From Planctopirus ephydatiae (GTDB lineage: Bacteria; Planctomycetota; Planctomycetia; Planctomycetales; Planctomycetaceae), in NCBI RefSeq assembly GCF_007752345.1, contig NZ_CP036299.1, forward strand, positions 4,250,001-4,314,000: a stretch of 64,000 nt of DNA, written 5' to 3'. The notes beneath the pieces are model-generated. The model was not told the DNA's origin. It saw only the letters and a program-made list of their open reading frames with translations, and did not search any database. The first letter of the stretch is position 1, and every line of letters starts with the position of its first letter. This document shows positions 56,520-64,000 of this stretch, piece after piece. The translations under genes and the position numbers were made by a program.

Positions 56520-56957
56520 ATGTTGACGACCTCGGCCACCCTTCGAATTCCCGCACTGCTGCTCGCACTGATCGCCGCCGGATGTGGTCAATCCACGGGA
56601 AACCCCGGCGGCATTGCCGTGAAGGGGACTGTTTCGATTGGCGGAACCCCCTTAACCAAGGGGATCGTCACGTTCGTGCCCGCCAAGCCGGGCGAAGGGA
56701 ATACCGCCGCCGGCGAGATCCAGTCCGATGGCTCGTTTACCCTCGGCACCGCCGCCAAGGGGGACGGTGTTCAACCCGGCAATTACAAAGTTGCCATCGT
56801 CTCGGTTGAATCCGAAGCCTCAATGGACGCAGCGGGCAAGCCCATCCCCGCCAAGTCGGCCATTCCCAAGAAATACGGCAACACAGCCACCTCCGGCCTG
56901 ACCGCCACGATTGAAATCGGGCAGAGCAAACCGGTTCAGTTCGATCTCACCCCCTGA
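56520..56957 (+). CDS. Small lipoprotein with transthyretin-like fold
   Basis: The 145 residues have a lipoprotein signal (LRIPALLLALIAAGC; lipobox IAAGC). The mature part (VKGTVSIGGTPLTKGIVTFV, GNTAAGEIQSDGSFTLG, GVQPGNYKVAIVSV) is the carboxypeptidase-regulatory or transthyretin-like pattern commonly found directly behind DUF1559 genes in planctomycetes. It probably partners with the preceding protein. AGGA lies 10 bases before the ATG. Confidence 0.85.
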   Translation: MLTTSATLRIPALLLALIAAGCGQSTGNPGGIAVKGTVSIGGTPLTKGIVTFVPAKPGEGNTAAGEIQSDGSFTLGTAAKGDGVQPGNYKVAIVSVESEASMDAAGKPIPAKSAIPKKYGNTATSGLTATIEIGQSKPVQFDLTP

Positions 56958-57027
56958 CGCGGTTGGTTCGCAGGGTGGCATAAGAGGTAGTTGGTCAATC
57001 ACACGCATCGATCTAAAACACTCCACC

Positions 57028-57530
57028 TCACGCCACGGCAATGATCCCCGCCTTTTCAAATGCGGGCCTTAAGGCAGTCCAGTTGCTGGCGATGGCTTCT
57101 TTGCTGCTGAAGCCGGTTTTTAAGAAGACCTGGCTGGAGACTTCCACGCAGATCGGGCCGCGGTAGCCGGCTTCCTTCAGGGCAACGAGCAGCCTGGGGT
57201 AATCGGTGGTTCCCTGGCCGGGGAGGTCGAATGCCAGCCCTTTTCTGGCGGAATGTTGTCCTTGAGATGGACGAAGACCGCGTAGGGGGCCAGCGTGCGG
57301 ACGGCGGCTTCGATCGGGATCTGCTGCCGCTCAAGATGGGCGTAATCGAACGCCAGTCGCAGGTGGGGGCTGGCTATCTGCCGGAAGACCTAGCGGATAT
57401 CGTCCGGGTGCTGCATCGCATGGGCAATGCGCGGCTTGATGGCGATGATCGCGTCTTCTGCCCGCGCCAGCCGTTCCCAGCGGGCGAGCTGATCAATGGC
57501 GAAGCTTTGCAGCCGCTGCCACTCTCCGGG
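57028..57530 (-). pseudogene. Decayed sugar-phosphate isomerase/epimerase, 5' truncated
   Basis: Minus-strand frames encode TIM-barrel isomerase fragments. The order is EWQRLQSFAIDQLARWERL and AIKPRIAHAMQHPDDIR, then an in-frame TAG, then SPHLRLAFDYAHLERQQIP and FVHLKDNIPPEK. A one-base frameshift follows, then KGLAFDLPGQGTTDYPRLL, RGPICVEVSSQVFLKTG and a TGA at 57028. The N-terminal half is missing, cut exactly at the right copy of the tRNA-Ser repeat. The gene is thus dead by truncation, stop and frameshift. Confidence 0.75.
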
Positions 57531-57585
57531 CTTGAAAACCGGCATACCCGCAAGGGTATCCAGGGTTCGAATCCCTGTCTCTCCG
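57531..57585 (+). repeat. Right attachment-type repeat (tRNA-Ser 3' copy)
   Basis: Exact 55-bp copy of the 3' end of the tRNA-Ser gene, without the 5' half of a tRNA, in the same orientation. It marks the right end of the integrated segment. Confidence 0.88.
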
Positions 57586-57706
57586 TTGAGTTTCCTTGCT
57601 AATCGATGGAGACCGTTGATCTTTGGTTCTGCATGGCCTGGATGAAGGTTCGGTTCAATCGGAGAGCACATCCCGATTACTCGAATTTTCCTGATCGAGC
57701 ACTGCT

Positions 57707-59266
57707 TCAAGAAGAACTTTTTCTCTTCTGGGCTGGACGGGGGGAACCATCTGGCGGATTGGCGTGGTTGGGGCCGGGGCTTTGATATTGCTCCCAATAG
57801 GCCTTGTGAAAGGGATTGATGCTCGGCCCTTCAATGCTCTCATTCTCCATGTTTGGCACAACTGACAGCCACCACGTGTCGTAGATCTTCTTGAGTTCTT
57901 CCACACGATCGGGATGCCTTTTTGCAAGATTGGTCTTCTCCGCAGGGTCTTCCGCAAGCTGATAGAGTTCCCACTGGGGCTCACCCTGTTTCACATTGGA
58001 AATCAGCTTCCAATCTCCCAGCCGGATCGCACATTTGGCGTATTGATAAGTCGATGGTTCAAGCTTCGGGTCATGCTCTTTGGGCCACCGGCCGACATGA
58101 GTGATCAATGGCCTTTGAGGCCAAGCGGACGACTGACCTACCAATAGCGGCACGAGTGATCGTCCCTGCCACGACTGTTTTTCGTCGTCGGCTACAGGAA
58201 CATTCGCCAACTCAGTGAGGGTGGGAAGAATATCATAATGGCACGTCACCTCCTGACGAACCTGCGGCTGCCAATGTCCCGCCCATGACCAGAAGGCGGG
58301 CACACGGATTCCACCTTCATAAGGTGTCCCTTTATTCGCCCGCATCCCTGCCGAAAAATGTTTGGCCCCGGTGGCAGATCCGTTGTCGGTCATAAAAATC
58401 ACAATTGTATCTTTCGATATATCACGATCCTCCAAAGCCTTTAGAAGTCGGCCTAACTGATCATCCCAGTGAGTAATCATGCCATAGAACCTGGCGACAT
58501 CTTCGGGAACATGCTCAAGATATGGCTCATAGTATTCTTTAGGGCAATCGAGTGGCGCATGCGGCGCATTCGGAGTGATATAGCAGAAGAAAGGCTGATT
58601 GACGGGTTGGGATGAAATCCAGGTAATCGCCTGATCGACAAAGACCTTTGTACAATAGCCATTAGTTGCGACAAACTTTCCATTGTGACGAATAACTGGA
58701 TTAAAGTACTTATTGAGAGGAGCATCACCACAACTCCCGGGATATGACTGACCAATCCCGCCTCCGCCATGGATATACACTTCATCGAAACCACGTTTTC
58801 CAGGCTGATAAGCATCTTCATCACCCAGATGCCACTTACCAAATATTCCTGTCGTATAACCGGCCCGCTTGAGGAACTGCGGAAGAATTGTCGCTTTGAG
58901 TGAAAGTCGCTCTCGCTCCAGAATCGTATGCGTGACACCGCTACTGAACTCATGACGGCTGGTCATGATGGAGGCACGCGTCGGTGCGCAAGTCGGGCTG
59001 ACATGGAATTGCTCGAATCGCACACTCTGCCGGCCCAATTGATCGAGATGAGGTGTCTTGACAACAGGGTTTCCATGTAGCGAAAGATCGCCGTATCCCT
59101 GATCGTCAGTCATCATCAGGATGATGTTCGGACGAGTTTTCGATTCATTCGCCTCGACCAACCTCGCAATTGTCAACCCTGCGCCTATGACCGTAGCGAT
59201 CAATGAATAGATAGCCAGTCGCCTGACACACAATCGACATTTAATCACGTTTTGATCAATCGCCAT
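57707..59266 (-). CDS. Secreted arylsulfatase (S1 family)
   Basis: The 519 residues have an N-terminal hydrophobic segment (IYSLIATVIGAGLTIARLVE), then the sulfatase core: NIILMMTDDQGYGDLSLHGN (metal-binding Asp-Asp), SPTCAPTRASIMTSRHEF with the formylglycine motif C-x-P-T-R, and GIFGKWHLGD. IFMTDNGSATGAKHFS supplies further metal ligands. It hydrolyses sulfate esters of polysaccharides, typical of planctomycetes. GGAGGG lies 7 bases before the ATG. It is adjacent to the tRNA-Ser island but outside it. Confidence 0.93.
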   Translation of the reverse strand: MAIDQNVIKCRLCVRRLAIYSLIATVIGAGLTIARLVEANESKTRPNIILMMTDDQGYGDLSLHGNPVVKTPHLDQLGRQSVRFEQFHVSPTCAPTRASIMTSRHEFSSGVTHTILERERLSLKATILPQFLKRAGYTTGIFGKWHLGDEDAYQPGKRGFDEVYIHGGGGIGQSYPGSCGDAPLNKYFNPVIRHNGKFVATNGYCTKVFVDQAITWISSQPVNQPFFCYITPNAPHAPLDCPKEYYEPYLEHVPEDVARFYGMITHWDDQLGRLLKALEDRDISKDTIVIFMTDNGSATGAKHFSAGMRANKGTPYEGGIRVPAFWSWAGHWQPQVRQEVTCHYDILPTLTELANVPVADDEKQSWQGRSLVPLLVGQSSAWPQRPLITHVGRWPKEHDPKLEPSTYQYAKCAIRLGDWKLISNVKQGEPQWELYQLAEDPAEKTNLAKRHPDRVEELKKIYDTWWLSVVPNMENESIEGPSINPFHKAYWEQYQSPGPNHANPPDGSPRPAQKRKSSS

Positions 59267-59306
59267 AAAAAATCCCTCCGGGTTGAGAGGTTCTAGCTAC
59301 TGGAAG

Positions 59307-59810
59307 TTAAAGATATCGATCCAGCACCGCGCGGGAGGTTATATCCAGACGCTGATGATAGGAGACGCGGTATCTGAGACCTTGTGAGTCTGAGATCAGC
59401 ACGCTGTCAGAATCAAGACGCCGGACATCATCGAGTGAAATCACTTCAAAGTCAGTCGGGCCGACATTGGTTTCCACCGTCCAATGGCATGGCGGTGAGT
59501 TAGGTTCCGTCTTTACGATTCGCAGAATCTCTGGCACAAAATCGCGTTGTTCCAGAGCATTCAGAATCATTTGTCGAGGGCCGGCGTTCAGTACTTCAAG
59601 ATGGGGAATCAAACCCCATTCAACCCCATTCTCATCGACCAGTGCGATGTGATTTGTGGGCGAACTCCAGGGAAAGCTGCGGACAGGCTCGACGATAACG
59701 GGATGCTTGCCAGGCCATGCTGCAAGCAGCCGGCCAAAAGGATCGACCGAAAGCTCTAATTCATGCCAAGGCAGATCGATTGTACTGAGCCCCGGGATTG
59801 TTGATTCCAT
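59307..59810 (-). CDS. DUF1854 domain protein
   Basis: The 167 residues match the DUF1854 pattern: LSVDPFGRLLAAWPGKHPVI, EPVRSFPWSSPTNHIALVDE, EWGLIPHLEVLNAGPRQMIL and LISDSQGLRYRVSYHQRLD. The family often accompanies ABC-type exporters; none is adjacent here. ATG 59810 was chosen because AAAGG lies upstream and the family begins near it. Function unknown. Confidence 0.75.
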   Translation of the reverse strand: MESTIPGLSTIDLPWHELELSVDPFGRLLAAWPGKHPVIVEPVRSFPWSSPTNHIALVDENGVEWGLIPHLEVLNAGPRQMILNALEQRDFVPEILRIVKTEPNSPPCHWTVETNVGPTDFEVISLDDVRRLDSDSVLISDSQGLRYRVSYHQRLDITSRAVLDRYL

Positions 59811-59945
59811 CCCCTGCCGCCTTTCTGCTGGTGAATTCACAGGCCAACCTGCCACCGATCTCATCGTAAACATCACTGATCACGCTGGCTGTATCACCCT
59901 TCGATGGAAATCGACTTTAGCTGGTGATCCATGACGATGGCCATG

Positions 59946-61499
59946 TTATACCAGTTTTTCGGCCAGACGGGATAACCGGAGCAGGCAACTCGTCTGACCA
60001 ATCAATTCCATGGCATCGAACAGACCAATCCCTGAGCCTCGGCCGGTGACTCCCAGACGCAACGGGGCAACCACTTGACCAATTTTATGGCTCCGATGTT
60101 CTGCCCATTGATGCACCAGTTGATCCAAAGCGGTTGCCTGCCATGGCGCAGCATCTTGAAGCAGAGAATTCAGTGCCATAACCATCTCACGGCTCCCTGC
60201 CTGTGAACGCAGTTTTTCCAGCGGCTTGGATTCAAACTCGAGCGTCTCATCGTCCGAAAAGAATTCTCGATAGTCGAGAATATCGCTGAATATCTTTAAT
60301 CGATCACCGATACCGGCCAGCATGGCTGCCAGCCGCTCATCGCTGGCTGCCCAGCCTACCTTGTCGAGATAAGGCTTCACCCCGGCCACCTTTTCACTGA
60401 TTGGCAGGACATTCATCCAGTGAGCCTGGAGGGCCTGCAGTTTATCACCATCAAAACCTGCGGAACTTTTGACGATTCGATCCAGCGTAAAGTTCTCCAC
60501 GATCGTGTTGAGATCCATAATCTCCGTCTTATCGTCGAGCGACCAACCTAATCGAGCCAGGGCATTGAGGATCCCTGCCGGGAGATAGCCCATCTTTTCG
60601 TAGTATTCCACCATCACGGGACTCAAGGTTTTCGAATCGCCCAGCCCGAGTTTCGGGCCGATCTCGTCGGCACGCTCGAAAAGTTTCTTGAGGGCCGGGA
60701 CATTTCGGAGTTTATCGAGATCACGCTTGCTCAACTTTTTAGTTGAGCCTGGCGAAGTGATGAACGGAATATGTGCAAAGGTGGGTGGCTCGCAACCCAA
60801 AGCGCGAAACAGCAAAGTCTGCACGCAGGTATTGGTCAAATGCTCTTCGGCCCGAATCACATGGGTGATTTCCATGGCGGCATCATCCACCACCGAAGCA
60901 AAGTTGTAGAGAAACGTACCATTGGATCGCATGAGGACCGGATCGGGCATGGTGCCGCAATCCCAGGTGACTTCCCCCCGGACCGCATCATGAATCGTGA
61001 CTGACTGGTCTCGCGGAACGAGTAATCGCACCACGTAGGGCGTTCCCGCCGCTTCGAGTTCTGTGATTTTTTCAGGCGTCAGTTCGAGCGAGCGGCGGAT
61101 GTTGACATAGTTCCGCTTTGCCGCTTCCGCCTCGGCACGATCCTGCTGCACGACTTCGGGTGGATCAAAATCCTTAAAGGCCTTCTCTTCTGCGAGAAGT
61201 CGATCGATGGCAGCGCGATAAATCTCGGCTCGCTGCGACTGATAGTAAGGTGCGTAAGGCCCCCCCTTCTCGGCTCCCTCATCCCAATCGAGTCCTAACC
61301 ATTGAAAGGCCCGGAAGATCGGCTGAAGTGCTTCGGACACGTTTCGTTGCTGATCCGTGTCGTCAATCCGCAGAATGAAAGTACCGCCCGTATGGCGTGC
61401 CCACAGCCAACAGAAAAAAGCCGTTCGCATGCCGCCGATGTGCATGTATCCAGTGGGACTGGGGGCAAAACGTGTGCGGACAGGTCGAGGGGAGGTCAT
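59946..61499 (-). CDS. gltX: Glutamyl-tRNA synthetase
   Basis: The 517-residue class I synthetase has the HIGH-type motif FAPSPTGYMHIGGMRTAFF and the KMSKS-type loop STKKLSKRDLDKL, with FLYNFASVVDDAAMEITHVI between them. The C-terminal anticodon-binding part is present. It charges tRNA-Glu. The length is standard. No strong Shine-Dalgarno precedes the ATG. Confidence 0.95.
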   Translation of the reverse strand: MTSPRPVRTRFAPSPTGYMHIGGMRTAFFCWLWARHTGGTFILRIDDTDQQRNVSEALQPIFRAFQWLGLDWDEGAEKGGPYAPYYQSQRAEIYRAAIDRLLAEEKAFKDFDPPEVVQQDRAEAEAAKRNYVNIRRSLELTPEKITELEAAGTPYVVRLLVPRDQSVTIHDAVRGEVTWDCGTMPDPVLMRSNGTFLYNFASVVDDAAMEITHVIRAEEHLTNTCVQTLLFRALGCEPPTFAHIPFITSPGSTKKLSKRDLDKLRNVPALKKLFERADEIGPKLGLGDSKTLSPVMVEYYEKMGYLPAGILNALARLGWSLDDKTEIMDLNTIVENFTLDRIVKSSAGFDGDKLQALQAHWMNVLPISEKVAGVKPYLDKVGWAASDERLAAMLAGIGDRLKIFSDILDYREFFSDDETLEFESKPLEKLRSQAGSREMVMALNSLLQDAAPWQATALDQLVHQWAEHRSHKIGQVVAPLRLGVTGRGSGIGLFDAMELIGQTSCLLRLSRLAEKLV

Positions 61500-61767
61500 G
61501 CGAGCCGTTTCTGTTCGAGCAGTCTAAATCGAGGTTGTGGATCAAAGCGAGGGATTCGCCTCTCTGTGAAGTTCCCTCACTTTAGCCGATCAAACGTCCT
61601 GACCCCAGCCAGAAAGACATCTGCGTCCAAATGCTGCTCCGGAAGACTTTGGGGAAACCGTCTTTCGAAACAGGTGTCGCGGAGGGCGCGGCTTCCTGTC
61701 GCGGTCACTACGTACCACGACCCGGCCACGAGTTGGCCAGGCCACCCCGTTAATTCATTAAGAACGA

Positions 61768-62733
61768 CTAATTGCGAACCATATGTTTTTCAAGAAAATC
61801 CCGCATGTATCGGGCAATCTCGTCGCCGTTGGATTCCAGGGCGAAGTGGCCCGCGTCGAGCAGATGGAACTCCAATGTTTTGAGGTCTCGTTTGTAAGGC
61901 TCGGCACCAGCGGCGGGGAAGATCTGATCATTCTTTCCCCAGACGATGAGCATCGGCGGCTGGTGCTGGCGGAAATACTCCTGCCAGCGGGGATAAAGTG
62001 CCGGATTGCTGCCGTAGCTGAGGAACATATCGAGCTGAATTTCGGCATTGCCGGGGCGGTCGAGGAGAAACTGATCGTGGGCAGCTCCATCCGGGCTGAC
62101 CCGCTCCGGTTGCTTCACCCCATGCAGATATTGCCACTTGGTGGCGTCGTAGTTGAGAACTCCCTTGAGGGCGTCGCGCTTCGTCTGGCTGGTGGGATCA
62201 TTCCAGTAGGCCTTGATCGGCTTCCAGAAGTCGTTGTCGAGCCCTTCATCGTAGGCATTACCATTCTGCACGACGATGGCCGTGATGCGTTCGGGATGGG
62301 CACTGGCCAGACGATAGCCGATCGGTGCGCCGTAGTCCTGCACATAGAGGGCGTACTTCGTGAGGCCGATCTTCTGTGTGAATTCGTCAATCACCTTCGC
62401 CAGATTGTCGAAGGTGTAGGTGAATTTGTCGTGGGTGGGCATCGAGCTGTGGCCAAAGCCCGGATAATCCGGCGCGATGACGTGGTACTTGTCGGCCAGT
62501 GCAGGAATGAGATTGCGGAACATTTGCGAGCTGGTGGGAAAGCCGTGCAGCAGCAGGATCGTCGGGGCATCCTTCGGACCAGCTTCGCGATAGAAGATGT
62601 CTAGATCACTGACTTTGACCGTCTTGTGCAGAACGGCCTGTGTTTGAGCCTGGGTTTCGTTGGCGGAGTAAACTCCCCACGCCGTGATTACCGAAAGTGC
62701 CAGCGCTATTGCGAAAGAATTCATGCGGAACAT
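61768..62733 (-). CDS. Secreted alpha/beta hydrolase, dehalogenase/epoxide-hydrolase-like
   Basis: The 321 residues have a signal peptide ([20 protein letters not shown], cut near NETQAQ). The fold shows [34 protein letters not shown], the nucleophile Asp in [13 protein letters not shown], the acid region WGKNDQIFP and the His in [11 protein letters not shown]. An Asp nucleophile suggests dehalogenase or epoxide hydrolase chemistry. ATG 62733 has GGAG 8 bases upstream, so the TTG at 62739 is rejected. It ends a GC-rich three-gene cassette. Confidence 0.85.
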   Translation of the reverse strand: MFRMNSFAIALALSVITAWGVYSANETQAQTQAVLHKTVKVSDLDIFYREAGPKDAPTILLLHGFPTSSQMFRNLIPALADKYHVIAPDYPGFGHSSMPTHDKFTYTFDNLAKVIDEFTQKIGLTKYALYVQDYGAPIGYRLASAHPERITAIVVQNGNAYDEGLDNDFWKPIKAYWNDPTSQTKRDALKGVLNYDATKWQYLHGVKQPERVSPDGAAHDQFLLDRPGNAEIQLDMFLSYGSNPALYPRWQEYFRQHQPPMLIVWGKNDQIFPAAGAEPYKRDLKTLEFHLLDAGHFALESNGDEIARYMRDFLEKHMVRN

Positions 62734-62785
62734 AGTCAATACTCCAAATCAGAAGAGGGTTTTAGAGAACGAGTTTCTTGATCAT

Positions 62786-63274
62786 TTAGCGGACTTCGGG
62801 AATGCCTTGATGATCGACACGGCGCGGGCCGGGTGCGGGCCAGAAGAACCTGCGGTCGGATTCGACGATATCGACATCGTTGATGCTGGCCTCGCGGCGA
62901 CGCATCAAGCCGCCTTCGTCGAACTCCCAGAGTTCGTTGCCGTAGCTCCGGTGCCAGCCGCCGGCGAGATCGCGCCATTCATACTGGAAGCGAACGGCGA
63001 TGTGGTTATCCGTAAAAGCCCAGAGATCCTTCGCGAGGCGGTAATCGAGTTCCCGTTGCCATTTTCCAGCCAGAAACCGTTGGATTTCTGCGCGACCCGT
63101 GACGAATTCTCCCCGATTACGCCAGATGGAATCCTCGGTGTAGGCGAGGGAGACACGCTCTGGATCGCGGGAGTTCCAGCCATCCTCGGCCAGGCGGACC
63201 TTTCGTAGTGCCGTCTCTCGCGTGAATGGAGGAGCCAGCACCGAGGGTGAGTCTTGAAGGAAAGTCGTCGACAT
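62786..63274 (-). CDS. DUF1348 (SnoaL/NTF2-like) protein
   Basis: The 162 residues match DUF1348: [60 protein letters not shown] and [14 protein letters not shown]. The NTF2-like cone can bind small molecules. Function unknown. It lies between the hydrolase and the carboxymuconolactone-decarboxylase-like gene, all on the minus strand, so a detoxification operon is plausible. Confidence 0.82.
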   Translation of the reverse strand: MSTTFLQDSPSVLAPPFTRETALRKVRLAEDGWNSRDPERVSLAYTEDSIWRNRGEFVTGRAEIQRFLAGKWQRELDYRLAKDLWAFTDNHIAVRFQYEWRDLAGGWHRSYGNELWEFDEGGLMRRREASINDVDIVESDRRFFWPAPGPRRVDHQGIPEVR

Positions 63275-63366
63275 GATGGTCTGCCTGCTTCGTGGGGCGG
63301 GAACTCGTTAGAGGCGCTGCTCAAGACGCCTCGTGACGGATGGTCATCGCGAGGCGTCGACTGTTG

Positions 63367-63903
63367 TTAGAGAGCCGGAGCGCGGGGGAAGTCGACTTCG
63401 GTGGCGGCGACGATGTTGAAGTAGTTGGTGAAGATGTCGAGTGCGACACCGGCCACCACTTCGGCGATCACCCCGTCGCCGAAGCCTGCATCGCGGACGG
63501 CCTGCACATCGGCATCGTTCACATGGCCGCGTGTCTCAACAACCTGCCGGGCGAAACGCAGGAGGGCATCCGTTCCGGGATCAACCGATTCCCCCTGGCG
63601 GCTGTCGCGAAGTTGATCGGCGGAGAGTCCGACCATCTTGCCGATAGCCGTATGGGCGGCCAGGCAATAGTCGCAACCATTGGCTTCGGCGACGGCCAAG
63701 GCGATCTGCTCGCGGACTTTCGCACTCAGCTGGCCGTGCCCCAGGGCGCCGCTGAATTGCAGGTAGCCTTCCAGGACCGCCGGAGCTTGGGCCATCGTCC
63801 GCATCATGTTGGGGACCATCCCCAGCTTGCGGCCGACTCCTTCGAGCAGTTCTTTGACGTGGCCGGTGGCGTGCTGTGGGTCGAGAGCGGTGATTCGTGG
63901 CAT
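63367..63903 (-). CDS. Carboxymuconolactone decarboxylase/AhpD-family protein
   Basis: The 178 residues carry the peroxidase-type motif EANGCDYCLAAHTAIGK (Cys-x-x-Cys with downstream His) and the helical pattern REQIALAVAEANGCDYC. The Cys pair suggests AhpD-like alkylhydroperoxidase activity rather than decarboxylation. GGAGAAATCATC precedes the ATG. It is the first gene of the three-gene cassette, with no terminator seen before the next gene. Confidence 0.88.
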   Translation of the reverse strand: MPRITALDPQHATGHVKELLEGVGRKLGMVPNMMRTMAQAPAVLEGYLQFSGALGHGQLSAKVREQIALAVAEANGCDYCLAAHTAIGKMVGLSADQLRDSRQGESVDPGTDALLRFARQVVETRGHVNDADVQAVRDAGFGDGVIAEVVAGVALDIFTNYFNIVAATEVDFPRAPAL

Positions 63904-64000
63904 GATGATTTCTCCAAATTTCTCAGCGTGCGGTGGATGTCACCAAACCAATTTGATGACGGAGTGGAACTATTCCATTTCGCGTGCCACTCACATGTGA

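Larger units (their letters stand above)
53956..57585. mobile_element. Small genomic island integrated at tRNA-Ser
   Basis: Bounded by the intact tRNA gene and an exact 55-bp copy of its 3' end (attL-like at 53988-54042, attR-like at 57531-57585). The cargo comprises a possible integrase tail, a secreted unknown protein, a DUF1559 prepilin-like protein, a small lipoprotein and a decayed isomerase gene. No intact integrase is present, so it looks like a reduced or immobile remnant. The interior seems more GC-rich than the neighbouring genes. Confidence 0.8.

Noticed and set aside
57390-57797. Continuous minus-strand frame across the right tRNA repeat
   Set aside because: It joins part of the decayed isomerase to the tRNA fragment and the sulfatase 3' end; not a real fusion gene.

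Overview
The window looks like a chromosomal segment of a planctomycete, probably Planctomycetaceae (a Planctopirus- or Schlesneria-like genus). The grounds are a DUF1598 protein, a DUF1559 prepilin-like protein, a very large PQQ-propeller protein, twin small pilin-like proteins of a type I know only from planctomycetes, sulfatases, many secreted proteins of unknown function, and frequent TTG or GTG starts behind good Shine-Dalgarno sequences. The genus is inference.

Layout. 1-4009: the 3' end of a lipoate-ligase-like gene, an FHA protein, a small unknown gene, and an ECF sigma factor followed by a zinc-finger anti-sigma-like membrane protein. 4091-12689: riboflavin synthase, enolase, a His-rich CDF metal exporter, an LssY_C-like membrane protein, a second lipoate-ligase-like protein, a double-SIS sugar-phosphate protein, a PPi-type phosphofructokinase and a GATase1-like protein. 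Most run on the minus strand. 13155-17700: asparagine synthetase, a second ECF sigma factor, a 7Fe ferredoxin with a clear terminator, and a methyltransferase-like unknown. 17925-22602: a cell-shape block, with a secreted SH3-domain protein followed by MreB-, MreC- and MreD-like genes. The MreB-like protein has lost both residues tied to ATP hydrolysis.

22632-28537 is a minus-strand information-processing cluster: rplY, pth, rpsF, ssb, rplI, dnaB and an esterase. rpsR is absent from its usual place. 29138-48622 holds a 1645-residue PQQ-propeller protein, a UbiA-like prenyltransferase, a repetitive lipoprotein, mutM, a DUF1598 protein, a TrkH potassium transporter, a sialate O-acetylesterase, a class III aminotransferase, an OleB/dehalogenase-like hydrolase, an orphan RND adaptor, ecotin and a small HExxH-like membrane protein. 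48746-53757 holds a Tat-exported TIM-barrel protein, a sulfatase relative without the sulfatase active site, the twin pilin-like genes followed by two long hairpins, and a methyltransferase.

The most striking structure is at 53956-57585. An intact tRNA-Ser(TGA) is followed 3.5 kb downstream by an exact 55-bp copy of its own 3' end, the signature of an element integrated at a tRNA gene. Between the copies lie a possible integrase tail, a secreted protein, a DUF1559 protein, a small lipoprotein and a decayed sugar-phosphate isomerase cut off at the right repeat. Beyond it are an arylsulfatase, a DUF1854 protein, gltX and a visibly more GC-rich cassette of a hydrolase, a DUF1348 protein and a carboxymuconolactone-decarboxylase-like protein.
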